The notes below the pieces were generated by a model. That model did not search any database. It saw only the letters and a program-made list of their open reading frames with translations, and had not been told where the DNA came from. This document shows positions 17,053 to 26,735 of a DNA stretch of 64,000 bases, piece after piece. The translations under genes were made by a program, and so were the position numbers. The stretch spans positions 1 through 64,000 of the forward strand of contig CAKPHG010000003.1 in assembly GCA_934157035.1 (NCBI GenBank), written 5' to 3'. Each line of letters starts with the position of its first letter. Position 1 is the stretch's first letter. Origin of the DNA: an uncultured Clostridia bacterium (lineage in GTDB: Bacteria > Bacillota > Clostridia > TANB77 > CAG-508).

Positions 17053-17084
17053 AAATAAGAGTAGATGTAATTCTACTCTTATTC
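17053..17084. terminator. Bidirectional terminator between DUF368 and U32 genes
   Basis: The inverted repeat AATAAGAGTAGA / TCTACTCTTATT lies between converging genes. Confidence 0.75.
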
Positions 17085-17110
17085 TTACTATATTTGTTTT
17101 ATTATTATCT

Positions 17111-18340
17111 TTATTTTTTTCTTCTTAATATCCAATCTTTTTGAACTTCAATTGGAAGGCACATAACTACTTTTTGTTCTGCTTTTCCAGGATTTATATA
17201 TGATATTTCTTCGTTTGTTTCTATATCCCATAATTTATCTATTGTGAATTTTACTGTTTCTATTTGTCCAGGAACTATAATTTCTAATTCATCTCCAACT
17301 TGCAATTTATTTTTAATTTCAATTATAGTCTTATCTTGTATATTTTCTACTACTTTTCCACCAAATTCATAATCTGAATTATATTGTTTTCCTTCATATT
17401 CTTGTATATCTTTATTGTTTCTATCGTTAAAATAAAATGTAGTTAACCCTCTTGTTTTTGTTTTTTCTAATTCTTTTAGATACTTTGTATAATCATAGTT
17501 TTCAGGATCTTTCATATAATCATCTATTGCATTTCTATATGCATTGACTACTGAAGCTAAATAATATTCTGTTTTTAATCTTCCTTCTATTTTTAGGCTA
17601 TCTACACCCATTTGTATAATTTCAGGAATCTCTTTTACTAAACACATATCTTTTGATGAAAAAATATAAGTTCCCTTATCATCATGCTCTACTGGCATTA
17701 AATTTCCCGGTTTATTTGTTTCTTCTACATATACATTATATGCCCATCTGCAACTTTGTGCACAATCTCCTAAATTTGCACTTCTTCCTGCTAAAAAATC
17801 ACTTAAGAAACATCTACCTGAATATCCAAAACAAATCGCTCCATGAATAAATATTTCTACTTCTAAATCTTTTGGTTTGTTTTCTATAAGTTCCTTTATC
17901 TGTTTTTTATTCATTTCACGTCCTAATATTACACGTTTTGCTCCATTTTTGTACCAAAAGTTTGCTGCATGATAACTTATAGTGTTTGCTTGTGTACTAA
18001 TATGTAAAGGAATATCTGGTGCATATTGTTTTAAAATATCTACTACTCCACCATCCGCAACTATTATTCCATCTACTTTTAATTCATTTAACATTTTTGC
18101 TTGTTCTATAATTTCTTCATATCTATCGTCCCATGCATATATATTTATATTAGTATATACTTTTTTGCCTATTGAATGTGCATATTTTATTGTATTTGCT
18201 AAATCATCGTCCTTCATTTCTGCTCTTGTTCTTAAAGATAAACTTGATGTTCCTGCATATACTGCATCTGCTCCATACATAAATGCTATTTTTGCTTTTT
18301 CAAAAGACCCTGCTGGGGCTAATAACTCTGGTTTTTTCAT
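17111..18340 (-). CDS. trhP: Peptidase U32-family protein, TrhP-like tRNA hydroxylation factor
   Basis: 409 residues with the U32 signature EIFIHGAICFGYSGRCFLSD followed by GRSANLGDCAQSCRWAYNVY, and the N-terminal LLAPAGSFEKAKIAFMYGADAVY. In E. coli (TrhP/YegQ) and B. subtilis (TrhP1/TrhP2) such proteins hydroxylate uridine-34 of tRNAs using prephenate, the step before methylation by TrmR. A trmR gene lies 700 bases away on the same strand, which supports this role over protease activity. The cysteines expected to bind an iron-sulfur cluster are present. The length fits the larger Bacillus paralogue. Confidence 0.82.
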   Translation of the reverse strand: MKKPELLAPAGSFEKAKIAFMYGADAVYAGTSSLSLRTRAEMKDDDLANTIKYAHSIGKKVYTNINIYAWDDRYEEIIEQAKMLNELKVDGIIVADGGVVDILKQYAPDIPLHISTQANTISYHAANFWYKNGAKRVILGREMNKKQIKELIENKPKDLEVEIFIHGAICFGYSGRCFLSDFLAGRSANLGDCAQSCRWAYNVYVEETNKPGNLMPVEHDDKGTYIFSSKDMCLVKEIPEIIQMGVDSLKIEGRLKTEYYLASVVNAYRNAIDDYMKDPENYDYTKYLKELEKTKTRGLTTFYFNDRNNKDIQEYEGKQYNSDYEFGGKVVENIQDKTIIEIKNKLQVGDELEIIVPGQIETVKFTIDKLWDIETNEEISYINPGKAEQKVVMCLPIEVQKDWILRRKK

Positions 18341-18466
18341 TTTTTACTTCCTTCTTTTTTTTATTTACTTTTTTATTATAACATCTTTTATATAAAATAT
18401 CTATGTTTATTATTTACTTTTTTTATTCTTTTTGATATTATTTAATAAATTATAGGGGGAATCAAT

Positions 18467-19027
18467 GTGAATGTAACAAAAGATGATATTGAAACTAAAG
18501 AAAGAAGAATAAATACTTTTCAATTTTATTTATTATATTTCTTCGTTTTTTCTTTTTTAGGTTGGTTAATGGAAACTATTTATAGTTTTATAGTACTAGG
18601 TCATTTTACTGAAAGAGGATTTCTATATGGACCAATTTGTCCTATTTATGGTTATGGAGCCTTGATTTTAATTATATTTTTATCTAAATATAAAAATAAA
18701 TCTTTAAAGCTCTTTATATCTTCTGCTATTATTTTTTCAATATTTGAATATTTTGTAAGTTACCTTTTAGAGGCATTATTTAATTCTTTTTGGTGGGATT
18801 ACACAAATGACTTTTTCAATTTGAATGGAAGAATAAGTATTTTTTATTCTATTGCTTGGGGAATCATTGCAATATTATTTGTTGGTCATTTTTATCCATT
18901 TATTAAAAAGAAAATAGATGTTATCTTAAAAAAGATTCCTTATAGAATTCAAGGTTTTGCCTTAAATACTTGTTTTGTTATTTTTATTATAGATACATTA
19001 TTATCTTGTATAAGATATTTACATTAA
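18467..19027 (+). CDS. PF06541-type (CmpB-like) membrane protein
   Basis: 186 residues with five or six membrane helices and the family hallmarks GWLMETIYS, GFLYGPICPIYGYGA and FWWDYTNDFFNLNGRI. The family is annotated as a putative type IV ABC-transporter permease, with little experimental support. The start is a GTG at 18467 after AGGGGGA; the ATG two bases upstream hits a stop at once. It is transcribed opposite to, and between, the trmR and trhP genes. Confidence 0.82.
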   Translation: MNVTKDDIETKERRINTFQFYLLYFFVFSFLGWLMETIYSFIVLGHFTERGFLYGPICPIYGYGALILIIFLSKYKNKSLKLFISSAIIFSIFEYFVSYLLEALFNSFWWDYTNDFFNLNGRISIFYSIAWGIIAILFVGHFYPFIKKKIDVILKKIPYRIQGFALNTCFVIFIIDTLLSCIRYLH

Positions 19028-19069
19028 AAAATAACTGTAATTATATATTTGTATAATTACAGTTATTTT
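19026..19069. terminator. Bidirectional terminator between PF06541 gene and trmR
   Basis: A long perfect hairpin, AAAATAACTGTAATTATA / TATAATTACAGTTATTTT, lies between convergent genes. Confidence 0.85.
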
Positions 19070-19070
19070 T

Positions 19071-19658
19071 TTAGTGTAGTTTTGAAATAGCAAGTCCATC
19101 TCCTACTTCTAAAATCTCAGTTTCTAAATTAGGATTTTGAGTAACTTCTTGAATATATTCTCTCAAGTTTCTTACTGCTGTACGTTGTTTATGCTTATTA
19201 TAATCACTCATCACATAACCTTTGTATAAAATATTATCTGCTAAAATTATGCCATTTTTTTCTAACATTCGTAATGATTCTTTTAAAAAGAATGGATATT
19301 TTCCTTTTGCTGCATCTATAAATACAACATCATATTTCCCTGTAAGTGTAGGTAATATTTCTACTGCATCTCCTTCTAAAATATTAATTTTCTCTGTTAC
19401 TCCTACTTTCTTTATGTTTTCTTTTGCTTCTACTATTCTTTCTTCGTCTCTTTCTATAGTATCTATTATTCCACCTTCTTGTAAATATTCTGAAAAGCAC
19501 ATTGCAGAATATCCTACTGCTGTTCCTATTTCAAGTATCTTTTTAGGTTTTGTTTCCTTTAATATTTTATCTACTACTTCTAAAGTATCATCCATTATTA
19601 TCGGAATATGCTCTTCTAATGCCTTTTGTTTTATTTTATCTAATTCTTCTCTATTCAT
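19071..19658 (-). CDS. trmR: tRNA 5-hydroxyuridine methyltransferase
   Basis: A SAM-dependent O-methyltransferase of 195 residues. The SAM-binding motif is ILEIGTAVGYSAMCF, the acidic ribose contact follows in IDTIERDEER, and DVVFIDAAKGKYPFFL with the metal-binding ADNILYKG is typical of the YrrM/TrmR family. TrmR converts 5-hydroxyuridine to 5-methoxyuridine at tRNA wobble position 34. The trhP-like gene nearby supplies the preceding hydroxylation. It lies 9 bases after a small charged protein gene, in one operon. Confidence 0.88.
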   Translation of the reverse strand: MNREELDKIKQKALEEHIPIIMDDTLEVVDKILKETKPKKILEIGTAVGYSAMCFSEYLQEGGIIDTIERDEERIVEAKENIKKVGVTEKINILEGDAVEILPTLTGKYDVVFIDAAKGKYPFFLKESLRMLEKNGIILADNILYKGYVMSDYNKHKQRTAVRNLREYIQEVTQNPNLETEILEVGDGLAISKLH

Positions 19659-19667
19659 TTTTTCACC

Positions 19668-20150
19668 TTATTTAGCTTGTCCTTTATCTTCTTTTTCTAT
19701 TCTTTCTAATTCTTTTCTTCTTATTTCAAACATTTCTTCTATTCTATTGTTTATTTGTTTTCCATAAGCTTTATATAACTCTATATCTACTTTACTTATC
19801 TCTTCTTCTATTTCAACTGGTGTAATATTTTTTTGTGTTGCAATTTTTTTCAATATTCTATCTACTTCATTATTTTCTTTAATTATTTTATTCATTATCC
19901 ATGTTTCAAAATAATCTTCATATTTTCTATACTCTTCGTTTTGTTTTAATTTTTCTAATATTTCGTCAAAACCTTCTTTATTTTCAACCAATTTCTTTAT
20001 AAGTGTTTGTATTTCACTTCTTCTTTCTGTTTCTTTATTTTGTTTTTTATCTCTATATATGTGTATGTTCCAAGAAGTATAACATGTTTGTTTAATATCT
20101 TTTCTAAAACTATCTTTTAATACTTTAGCCGTTTTACTTTTATGATTCAT
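19668..20150 (-). CDS. Charged, coiled-coil-rich protein of unknown function
   Basis: About 160 residues, mostly Glu and Lys with heptad-like hydrophobic spacing (EILEKLKQNEEYRKYEDYFETWI; NRIEEMFEIRRKELERI). The start is the ATG at 20150 (MNHKSKTAKVL); the AAGGAGG site overlaps the codons before it, which rules out the longer frame. It is followed at once by trmR. No family was recognised. Confidence 0.6.
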   Translation of the reverse strand: MNHKSKTAKVLKDSFRKDIKQTCYTSWNIHIYRDKKQNKETERRSEIQTLIKKLVENKEGFDEILEKLKQNEEYRKYEDYFETWIMNKIIKENNEVDRILKKIATQKNITPVEIEEEISKVDIELYKAYGKQINNRIEEMFEIRRKELERIEKEDKGQAK

Positions 20151-20178
20151 CTGTTCCTCCTTTATATACATTTTACAT

Positions 20179-20218
20179 AAAAGAAGATAAGATATATATT
20201 ATATTCTTATCTTCTTTT
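20179..20218 (-). terminator. Terminator after typA
   Basis: A perfect 14-bp inverted repeat, AAAAGAAGATAAGA / TCTTATCTTCTTTT, begins 4 bases after the typA stop. Confidence 0.85.
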
Positions 20219-20221
20219 GTT

Positions 20222-22030
20222 TTATCTTCTAGCTTCTCTTTCTCTTGTTTTTGTATCTAATGTTTTCTTTCTTAATCTGATATTTTTTGGTGTTACTTCA
20301 ACTAATTCGTCTTCTGCTATAAATTCAATAGCTTTTTCTAATGACATTTGTAATGGTGGAACTAAACGAAGTGCATCGTCTGAACCTGAAGCTCTTGTAT
20401 TTGTTAAGTGTTTTTCTTTACATACATTTATTGCTATATCTTCATTTCTAGAATTTATACCAACTATCATTCCTTCATATACATCTACACCTGCACCTAT
20501 TAAAAGTTCTCCTCTTTCTTGTGCATTATATAAACCGTATGTTACAGATGTTCCTTGTTCAAATGCTACTAAAACACCTCTTGTTCTAGCTTGAATTTCT
20601 CCCTTATATGGTTCATAACAGTCAAATATTGAGTTCATTGTTCCTGTTCCCTTTGTATCTGTTAAGAATTCTGTTCTATATCCTATTAATCCACGTGCTG
20701 GTATTTTAAACTCTACTTTTGTATGTCCTAACTCTGCTGGTTCCATATTTACCATTTCTGCTTTACGTCTTCCTAATTTTTCTATAACTGTTCCTATTGA
20801 TTCATCTGGCACATTTACTACTAATCTTTCCATTGGTTCACATTTTACGCCATCTATTTCTTTAAAAATAACCTTTGGACGAGAAACTAATAGTTCAAAT
20901 CCCTCTCTTCTCATTGTTTCTATTAATACTGATAAATGTAATTCTCCACGTCCACATACTTCAAAGCTATCTGCTGAATCTGTTTCTTTAACTCTTAAAG
21001 ATACATTTCTTTCTAGCTCCTTAAATAATCTATCTCTAATATGTCTTGATGTAATAAATTGTCCTTCTTTTCCTGCAAAAGGTCCGTTATTTACACTAAA
21101 TGTCATAGATACTGTTGGTTCATCTATATCTACAAATGGTATTTTTTCTGGATTGTTTAAGTCGCATATTGTTTCTCCAATTCCAATATCTGCTATTCCT
21201 GATAATGCAACTATATCTCCTGCCTCTGCTTCTTCTACCTCTACTCTTTTTAAGCCTTGATATGTGAATAATTTTGCTACTTTTCCTTGTGTATTTTTGT
21301 CTTGTTTACAAATTGCAATTGGCATACCAGATTTTATTATTCCTCTTTCTATTCTTCCTATTGCTATTCTTCCTAAATAATCATCATAATCTATGTTAGA
21401 AACTAACATTTGAGCTGGCCCTTCAATTTCACATTTAGGTGGTTCAATATATTTTAATATTGTATCAAATATACAATTTACATTATCAGATTCTTCATCT
21501 AAACTCATTTTGGCTATTCCATTTTTTGCAGATGCATATATTACTGGAAAATCTAATTGGTCATCACTTGCATTAAGTTCAATAAATAGTTCTATAACTT
21601 GATCTACTACTTTTGCAGGATTTGAACCTGGTCTATCTATTTTATTAATTACAACTATTGGCTTTAAATTAAGTGCTAATGATTTTTTTAATACTTCTCT
21701 TGTTTGAGGCATAGGTCCTTCAAAAGCATCTACTAATAATAAAACACCATCAACTGTTTTTAATACACGCTCAACTTCTCCACCGAAATCAGCATGGCCT
21801 GGTGTATCTACTATATTAATTTTTGTACCATTATACATAACAGATGTATTTTTAGAAAGAATTGTAATTCCTCTTTCTTTCTCTAAATCGTTTGAATCCA
21901 TTACTCTTTCTGCTACTTGTTCATTTTCTCTAAATACGTGACTTTGTCTTAATAAACAATCTACAAGTGTTGTTTTTCCGTGGTCAACGTGTGCTATAAT
22001 TGCTATATTTCTTATTTTTTCGTTTATCAT
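20222..22030 (-). CDS. typA: Ribosome-associated GTPase TypA/BipA
   Basis: A translational GTPase of 602 residues with G1 AHVDHGKTT, G2/switch (RGITI), G3 DTPGHADFGGEVER and G4 NKIDRPGS, followed by EF-G-like domains II, III and V and the BipA-specific C terminus ending KNIRLRKK. It is involved in ribosome assembly and stress adaptation. The length and start (ATG after AAAGGGG) are normal. Confidence 0.97.
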   Translation of the reverse strand: MINEKIRNIAIIAHVDHGKTTLVDCLLRQSHVFRENEQVAERVMDSNDLEKERGITILSKNTSVMYNGTKINIVDTPGHADFGGEVERVLKTVDGVLLLVDAFEGPMPQTREVLKKSLALNLKPIVVINKIDRPGSNPAKVVDQVIELFIELNASDDQLDFPVIYASAKNGIAKMSLDEESDNVNCIFDTILKYIEPPKCEIEGPAQMLVSNIDYDDYLGRIAIGRIERGIIKSGMPIAICKQDKNTQGKVAKLFTYQGLKRVEVEEAEAGDIVALSGIADIGIGETICDLNNPEKIPFVDIDEPTVSMTFSVNNGPFAGKEGQFITSRHIRDRLFKELERNVSLRVKETDSADSFEVCGRGELHLSVLIETMRREGFELLVSRPKVIFKEIDGVKCEPMERLVVNVPDESIGTVIEKLGRRKAEMVNMEPAELGHTKVEFKIPARGLIGYRTEFLTDTKGTGTMNSIFDCYEPYKGEIQARTRGVLVAFEQGTSVTYGLYNAQERGELLIGAGVDVYEGMIVGINSRNEDIAINVCKEKHLTNTRASGSDDALRLVPPLQMSLEKAIEFIAEDELVEVTPKNIRLRKKTLDTKTREREARR

Positions 22031-22069
22031 TTTATTTACCCCTTTTTGTTATTTTTATTTTATTTCATA

Positions 22070-22096
22070 AAACAAGCGATGTATTCATCGCTCATT
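22070..22096 (-). terminator. Terminator after the S1-domain gene
   Basis: The hairpin AGCGATG-TATT-CATCGCT lies between the S1 gene and typA, with a T-rich tail on the minus strand. Confidence 0.65.
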
Positions 22097-22121
22097 TTTT
22101 TATTAATAAATTCTACACAAT

Positions 22122-23222
22122 TTATATTTCTTCTTTATATTCGTTAGAAGTTCCTTCTAATTCTTTAATTGATAATTCTATTCTTTGTGTTTCTAAATCC
22201 ATTTCTATTATTTTAGCATTTACATTTTGATTTAATTTTAATTCTTCTTCTGGTTTTGCTATTTTCTTTTCTGCAATTTGTGAAATATGTACTAATCCTT
22301 GAATTCCTGGTTCTAATTCTACAAAAACACCAAATGGCATCATTTTTACTACTTTAACTTTTACAATGTCTCCTACATGATATTTTTCAGGAACTTTATT
22401 CCAAGGGTTTGGTCCTTTATCTCCATAACTCAATTTTATACGTTTATTTTCTTTATCTAAGTCTATAACTGTTACTTCTATTTCTTGACCTTGTTTTAAG
22501 ATTTCATCTACTTTTGCATTTCTATCCCAAGAAATTTCTGATACATGTAGCAAGCCTTGTGTTACACCTAAGTCTACGAAAGCTCCATAAGAACTTAGAC
22601 TCGTAACTATTCCCTTATACTTTTTACCAACTTCTACATTATTCCAAAACTCTTCTTGTTTTGCTTTTCTTTCTTCATCTAAAACAGAACGAATTGAACC
22701 TATTATTTTGTTTGTTTTTTGATCATACTCTGTAATTTTAAATTTAACATTTTTACCTAAATAAGAATTTACATCTTCTCCTCTAGGTATTCCTGATAAT
22801 GATAGCGGAATAAAAATTCTTGTATCATTTACATTTACAATTAAACCTTTTTCATTAACTTGGGAAACTTTAGCTTCAATAGTTTCATTATTTTTAAATT
22901 TTTCTTCTATCTTGCTTTTGTTTTCACGATTTTTAACTTTTTTATATGATAAAAGTACATTACCTAGTCCGTCATTTAATTTTAATACATCAGCTGTAAT
23001 TGTATCTCCTACTTTAAACTCGTTTTTAGGATCTGCATTTTCATCATTGCTGTATTCTTTTTTTGGAATAATTCCATCGGCTTTGTAGTTGATATCTACA
23101 AAAATTTCTCCGTTAGAAGTTATACTAATAATCTTTCCTGTTACTGTCTTTTCTAACTTTTTTTCTTTTGAAGATTCTTGATTTAATAATTCTTCAAAAG
23201 ATAATTCTTTTTCATTTTCCAT
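22122..23222 (-). CDS. rpsA: S1 RNA-binding protein (ribosomal protein S1 homologue)
   Basis: 366 residues containing four S1/OB-fold repeats beginning near residues 25, 105, 195 and 280. The third (VGKKYKGIVTSLSSYGAFVDLG) and fourth (VGDIVKVKVVKMMPFGVFVELEPGIQGLVH) are best conserved. Firmicute S1 homologues like YpfD bind mRNA and assist translation, but are shorter than the six-repeat E. coli protein. It starts at an ATG preceded by AAGGTGAG. Confidence 0.88.
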   Translation of the reverse strand: MENEKELSFEELLNQESSKEKKLEKTVTGKIISITSNGEIFVDINYKADGIIPKKEYSNDENADPKNEFKVGDTITADVLKLNDGLGNVLLSYKKVKNRENKSKIEEKFKNNETIEAKVSQVNEKGLIVNVNDTRIFIPLSLSGIPRGEDVNSYLGKNVKFKITEYDQKTNKIIGSIRSVLDEERKAKQEEFWNNVEVGKKYKGIVTSLSSYGAFVDLGVTQGLLHVSEISWDRNAKVDEILKQGQEIEVTVIDLDKENKRIKLSYGDKGPNPWNKVPEKYHVGDIVKVKVVKMMPFGVFVELEPGIQGLVHISQIAEKKIAKPEEELKLNQNVNAKIIEMDLETQRIELSIKELEGTSNEYKEEI

Positions 23223-23318
23223 ATTCTCACCTTATTTATTTTTTAACTATTTTATTATATAGCATTATACTTTTATTGTCAACATAATTTTTACAACTTT
23301 TTACATTAAACAATATAA

Positions 23319-23348
23319 AAGAAAACACTAAAAATTAGTGTTTTCTTT
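23319..23348 (-). terminator. Terminator after sleB
   Basis: The inverted repeat GAAAACACTAA / TTAGTGTTTTC lies directly after the sleB stop, with T runs. Confidence 0.8.
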
Positions 23349-24038
23349 CTATTTACAAAATCTATGATTTCCAATTGTTACTGTCATTGGTCTTGACCAT
23401 ATCCACTTATTTGTTGCAGTATTTGGGTTAAAATAATATATAGCTCCATAAGAAGGATCCCAACCATTTAGTGCATCTTGTGCAGCCTTTATTGCAGTAC
23501 TATTTGGACTCATGTTTATCTGTCCGTCTTTTACTACATCAAAAGCACCATTTTGATATATTACTCCTGCTATTGTATTTGGAAAACTAGAACTTTTTAC
23601 TCTATTTAGTACAACTGCTGCTACTGCAACTTGTCCTGTATATGGTTCTCCTCTTGCCTCACCATAAACGAGTCTTGCTAACAAATTAACATTACTTGTA
23701 TTACTTGATGAACTAGATGAATTTGAAGATGTATAAATTCCCATTGCCCTTAATGTATTTGTTCCTGCAATTCCGTCTACTGTTAATCCATTTTTTCTTT
23801 GAAAATATTTAACTGCTGCTAGCGTTTGACTTCCATATATTCCATCTACTACACCATTATAATATCCCCATCTTTTCAACTTTGTTTGTATTTGTGTTAC
23901 TTCACTTCCTCTTGAACCATATTTAGAAAGTGCTTGTACTTCATCATTTCTAAAAAATATATTATAACTTAGAAAAAAAGCTAATAATATACTTATTATA
24001 ATAATTGGTTTTATATTCTTTTTAATTTTTAATTTCAT
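23349..24038 (-). CDS. sleB: Spore cortex-lytic enzyme SleB
   Basis: 229 residues: a signal anchor (about 9-27), a peptidoglycan-binding domain (SEVTQIQTKLKRWGYYNGV to NTLRAMGI, about 43-100), a Ser/Asn linker, then the hydrolase-2 catalytic domain with LLARLVYGEARGEPYTGQVA, whose glutamate is catalytic, and the C-terminal GNHRFCK. SleB is a lytic transglycosylase that degrades cortex peptidoglycan during germination. No ypeB partner is adjacent here. Confidence 0.93.
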   Translation of the reverse strand: MKLKIKKNIKPIIIISILLAFFLSYNIFFRNDEVQALSKYGSRGSEVTQIQTKLKRWGYYNGVVDGIYGSQTLAAVKYFQRKNGLTVDGIAGTNTLRAMGIYTSSNSSSSSSNTSNVNLLARLVYGEARGEPYTGQVAVAAVVLNRVKSSSFPNTIAGVIYQNGAFDVVKDGQINMSPNSTAIKAAQDALNGWDPSYGAIYYFNPNTATNKWIWSRPMTVTIGNHRFCK

Positions 24039-24044
24039 AAAAAT

Positions 24045-24090
24045 ACACCTCTTTTGGAATTATTTTCTCCGAAAGAAGTGTTTTTATACA
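24045..24090 (-). terminator. Terminator after pyrG, overlapping the sleB ribosome site
   Basis: An imperfect hairpin, AACACTTCTTT / AAAGAGGTGTA on the minus strand, lies between pyrG and sleB. The 3' arm contains the GAGGTG ribosome site of sleB, so read-through transcripts could have that site masked. Confidence 0.55.
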
Positions 24091-24095
24091 TTTTT

Positions 24096-25691
24096 TTATT
24101 TTTTTGCTGCTTTTACTAATTCAACAAATAATGGCGCTGGTTTATCTGGTCTTGACTTAAATTCTGGATGAAATTGACCTGCTATAAAGAATGGATGATC
24201 TTTTATTTCTACTATTTCTACTAAATTTCCATCAGGAGATGTTCCTGAAATTGTAAGTCCTGCTTTTCCCATTTCTTCTCTATAATCGTTGTTATATTCA
24301 AAACGATGACGATGTCTTTCATTTATATTTTTTTCTTTGTATATTTTATATGCAAGTGTTCCTTCTTTAATTTGACAAGGATAGCTTCCAAGTCTCATTG
24401 TTCCGCCTTTTTTGGTTATCACTTTTTGATCTGTCATTATATGAATAACAGGATTTTTACATTCTGGTTCAAATTCTTCTGAATTTACGTCTTCTAATTT
24501 TAGTACATCTCTTGCAAATTCTACTACTGCCATTTGCATTCCTAAACATATTCCTAAGAATGGAATTTTATTTTCCCTAGCATATTTTATTGTTTGTATT
24601 TTTCCTTCAATTCCTCTGTTTCCAAAGCCTCCTGGAACAATTATTCCATCTAGATCTTTTAATTTTTCTTTTGCATTTTCACTTGTTACTGTTTCAGAAT
24701 CTATGTATTTTATACTAACTTTTACATTATTTGCAAAACCTGCATGTCTTAAGCTTTCTGCAACTGAAAGGTAAGAATCTTCTAATCTTACATATTTTCC
24801 AACTATTGCAATTTTTACTTTTTTCTCTGGTATATTATTGATATTTTCTATCATTTTTTCCCATTTGCCATTTTTAGGCTCTATATTATCTAGTCTTAAG
24901 TGCTTGCATACTTGAACTGCTAATCCTTCTTTTTCTAGCATTAATGGAACTTCATATAAACAACTTGCTGTTCTATTTGCTATAATGTCTTCTTTTCTTA
25001 CATTACAAAATAGTGCCATTTTTTCTCTTAAATTTTCAGGAATTTCTGTTTCTGAACGACACACTAATATATCTGGTTTTATTCCAAAAGATTGTAATTC
25101 TTTTACAGAATGTTGTGTAGGCTTTGATTTTAATTCATTAGAGCCATGTATATAAGGAAGAAGTGTAACATGTATATATACTACATCTTCTGGTGAGTTT
25201 TCTATTCCTACTTGTCTAATTGTTTCTATAAGTGATAGACCTTCAATGTCTCCCACAGTTCCACCTAATTCAGTAATAACTATATCTACATCTGTATCTT
25301 CAAATGCATATATTTTTTCTTTTATTGCATTTGTGATATGAGGAATAACTTGAACTGTTTTTCCTAAGTAATCTCCTCTTCTTTCTCTATCTAATACTTC
25401 CTGGTAAATTTTTCCCATACTTATGCTACAATTTTTAGTTAAACTTTCATCTGTAAATCTCTCATAATGACCTAAGTCTAAGTCTGTTTCTGCACCATCA
25501 TCTGTTACAAATACTTCTCCATGTTCATATGGGCTCATTGTTCCTGGATCTACATTTATATATGGATCGAATTTTTGATTTATAACTTTATATCCCCTAT
25601 TTTTTAATAATCTTCCTAATGATGCTGCTGTTATTCCTTTTCCTAATCCAGACACTACTCCACCTGTTACAAAAATGTACTTTTTTTTCAT
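24096..25691 (-). CDS. pyrG: CTP synthase
   Basis: Converts UTP to CTP with glutamine. The N-terminal amidoligase domain starts KYIFVTGGVVSGLGKGITAASLG; the C-terminal glutamine amidotransferase has the nucleophile elbow PFLGICLGMQMAV and the His-Glu pair in GQFHPEFKSRP. The length of 531 residues is normal. In Firmicutes pyrG is commonly controlled by leader attenuation, and a long hairpin lies in its upstream region. Confidence 0.98.
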   Translation of the reverse strand: MKKKYIFVTGGVVSGLGKGITAASLGRLLKNRGYKVINQKFDPYINVDPGTMSPYEHGEVFVTDDGAETDLDLGHYERFTDESLTKNCSISMGKIYQEVLDRERRGDYLGKTVQVIPHITNAIKEKIYAFEDTDVDIVITELGGTVGDIEGLSLIETIRQVGIENSPEDVVYIHVTLLPYIHGSNELKSKPTQHSVKELQSFGIKPDILVCRSETEIPENLREKMALFCNVRKEDIIANRTASCLYEVPLMLEKEGLAVQVCKHLRLDNIEPKNGKWEKMIENINNIPEKKVKIAIVGKYVRLEDSYLSVAESLRHAGFANNVKVSIKYIDSETVTSENAKEKLKDLDGIIVPGGFGNRGIEGKIQTIKYARENKIPFLGICLGMQMAVVEFARDVLKLEDVNSEEFEPECKNPVIHIMTDQKVITKKGGTMRLGSYPCQIKEGTLAYKIYKEKNINERHRHRFEYNNDYREEMGKAGLTISGTSPDGNLVEIVEIKDHPFFIAGQFHPEFKSRPDKPAPLFVELVKAAKK

Positions 25692-25990
25692 GTTTTATTC
25701 CTCCTTTTATTGCTTCATATTTAATTTTTATACCATTATTAACTATTATTTCTTTTTCATTTTTGTTCTAATAATTATGTGCTATAAAAATTCTTTTTCA
25801 AAAATAAAAAAAAGATTAAAAAAAATTCACCGAAAATTGCGGTTTTTTTTTAATCTATTACTATTTTTTTATTTAATAATTTATTTAATATTATCATTAA
25901 AAAATTTTTAATGCAACATTTTTGTAAAAATTTATAGTATTTTTTTTTCTTATTTGGTATACTATAAAAAAATGAAAAAGGAGATTTAAT
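25692..25990. promoter_or_regulatory. Divergent pyrG/deoD control region with a long hairpin
   Basis: This 300-base gap lies between two divergent genes. The main structure is a long hairpin at about 25812-25857: an A-run/T-run stem (AGATTAAAAAAAA / TTTTTTTTAATCT) capped by ACCG-CAATTTT-CGGT. Read toward pyrG it could be a leader terminator. Toward deoD, TATACT and TATAAA lie near 25958-25968, with AAGGAG before the deoD ATG. No gene was seen. Confidence 0.5.
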
Positions 25991-26710
25991 ATGACACCTC
26001 ATAATGAAGCAAAAAAAGAAGATATTGCAAAAATTGTTATTATGCCTGGAGATCCACTTCGTGCAAAATACATTGCTGAAAATTTTTTAGAAAATTATAC
26101 TTTAGTAAACTCAGTAAGAGGAATGTATGCTTATACAGGATATTATAAAGGAAAAAGATTAACAGTAATGGCTCATGGTATGGGTATGCCAAGTGTTGGC
26201 ATTTATACTTATGAACTTTTTAAAATTTATGATGTTGATGCTATTATTAGAATTGGTTCTTGTGGAGGATATACTAAAGATTTAAATTTGTTTGATATCA
26301 TACTTTCTGAAAATTGTTTTTCTGAAGGAAATTATGCCTTAACTTTAAACAATGATAATTGTCATTTAGTTTCTGCAAGTAAAGAATTAAATGATATTAT
26401 AGAATCTACTGCAAATAATATTGGTATCAAAGTTTATAAAGGTAATACAGTTTGCACTGATTGTTTTGATGTATATATGACAGATGTAAATAAATTTTTA
26501 GAAAGAATTCCTAAAAATTTTAACCCACTTGGTGCAGAAATGGAAGCTTTCGCTTTGTTTTACAATGCAAAACTATTAAACAAAAAAGCTGCATGCTTAA
26601 TGAGTGTAGTAGATTCAAAATATATTGATAAAATCGCTACTACTGAAGAAAGACAGATAGGGCTTAATAATATGATTAAACTTAGTCTAGAAAGTGCATT
26701 AAAAATATAA
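25991..26710 (+). CDS. deoD: Purine-nucleoside phosphorylase, DeoD type
   Basis: Splits purine nucleosides with phosphate in salvage. Trimeric/hexameric NP-I family features are VIMPGDPLRAKYIAE, VMAHGMGMPSVGIYTYEL (phosphate and base site), RIGSCGGY and LGAEMEAFALF, which binds the ribose. At 239 residues it is complete. It converges with greA across a large palindrome. Confidence 0.96.
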   Translation: MTPHNEAKKEDIAKIVIMPGDPLRAKYIAENFLENYTLVNSVRGMYAYTGYYKGKRLTVMAHGMGMPSVGIYTYELFKIYDVDAIIRIGSCGGYTKDLNLFDIILSENCFSEGNYALTLNNDNCHLVSASKELNDIIESTANNIGIKVYKGNTVCTDCFDVYMTDVNKFLERIPKNFNPLGAEMEAFALFYNAKLLNKKAACLMSVVDSKYIDKIATTEERQIGLNNMIKLSLESALKI

Positions 26711-26735
26711 ATAGTTAATTTTGAACCAAAAGTGA

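Noticed and set aside
25805..25858. A riboswitch between pyrG and deoD
   Set aside because: Only one long A/T-run hairpin is visible, with no conserved aptamer core that I recognise.
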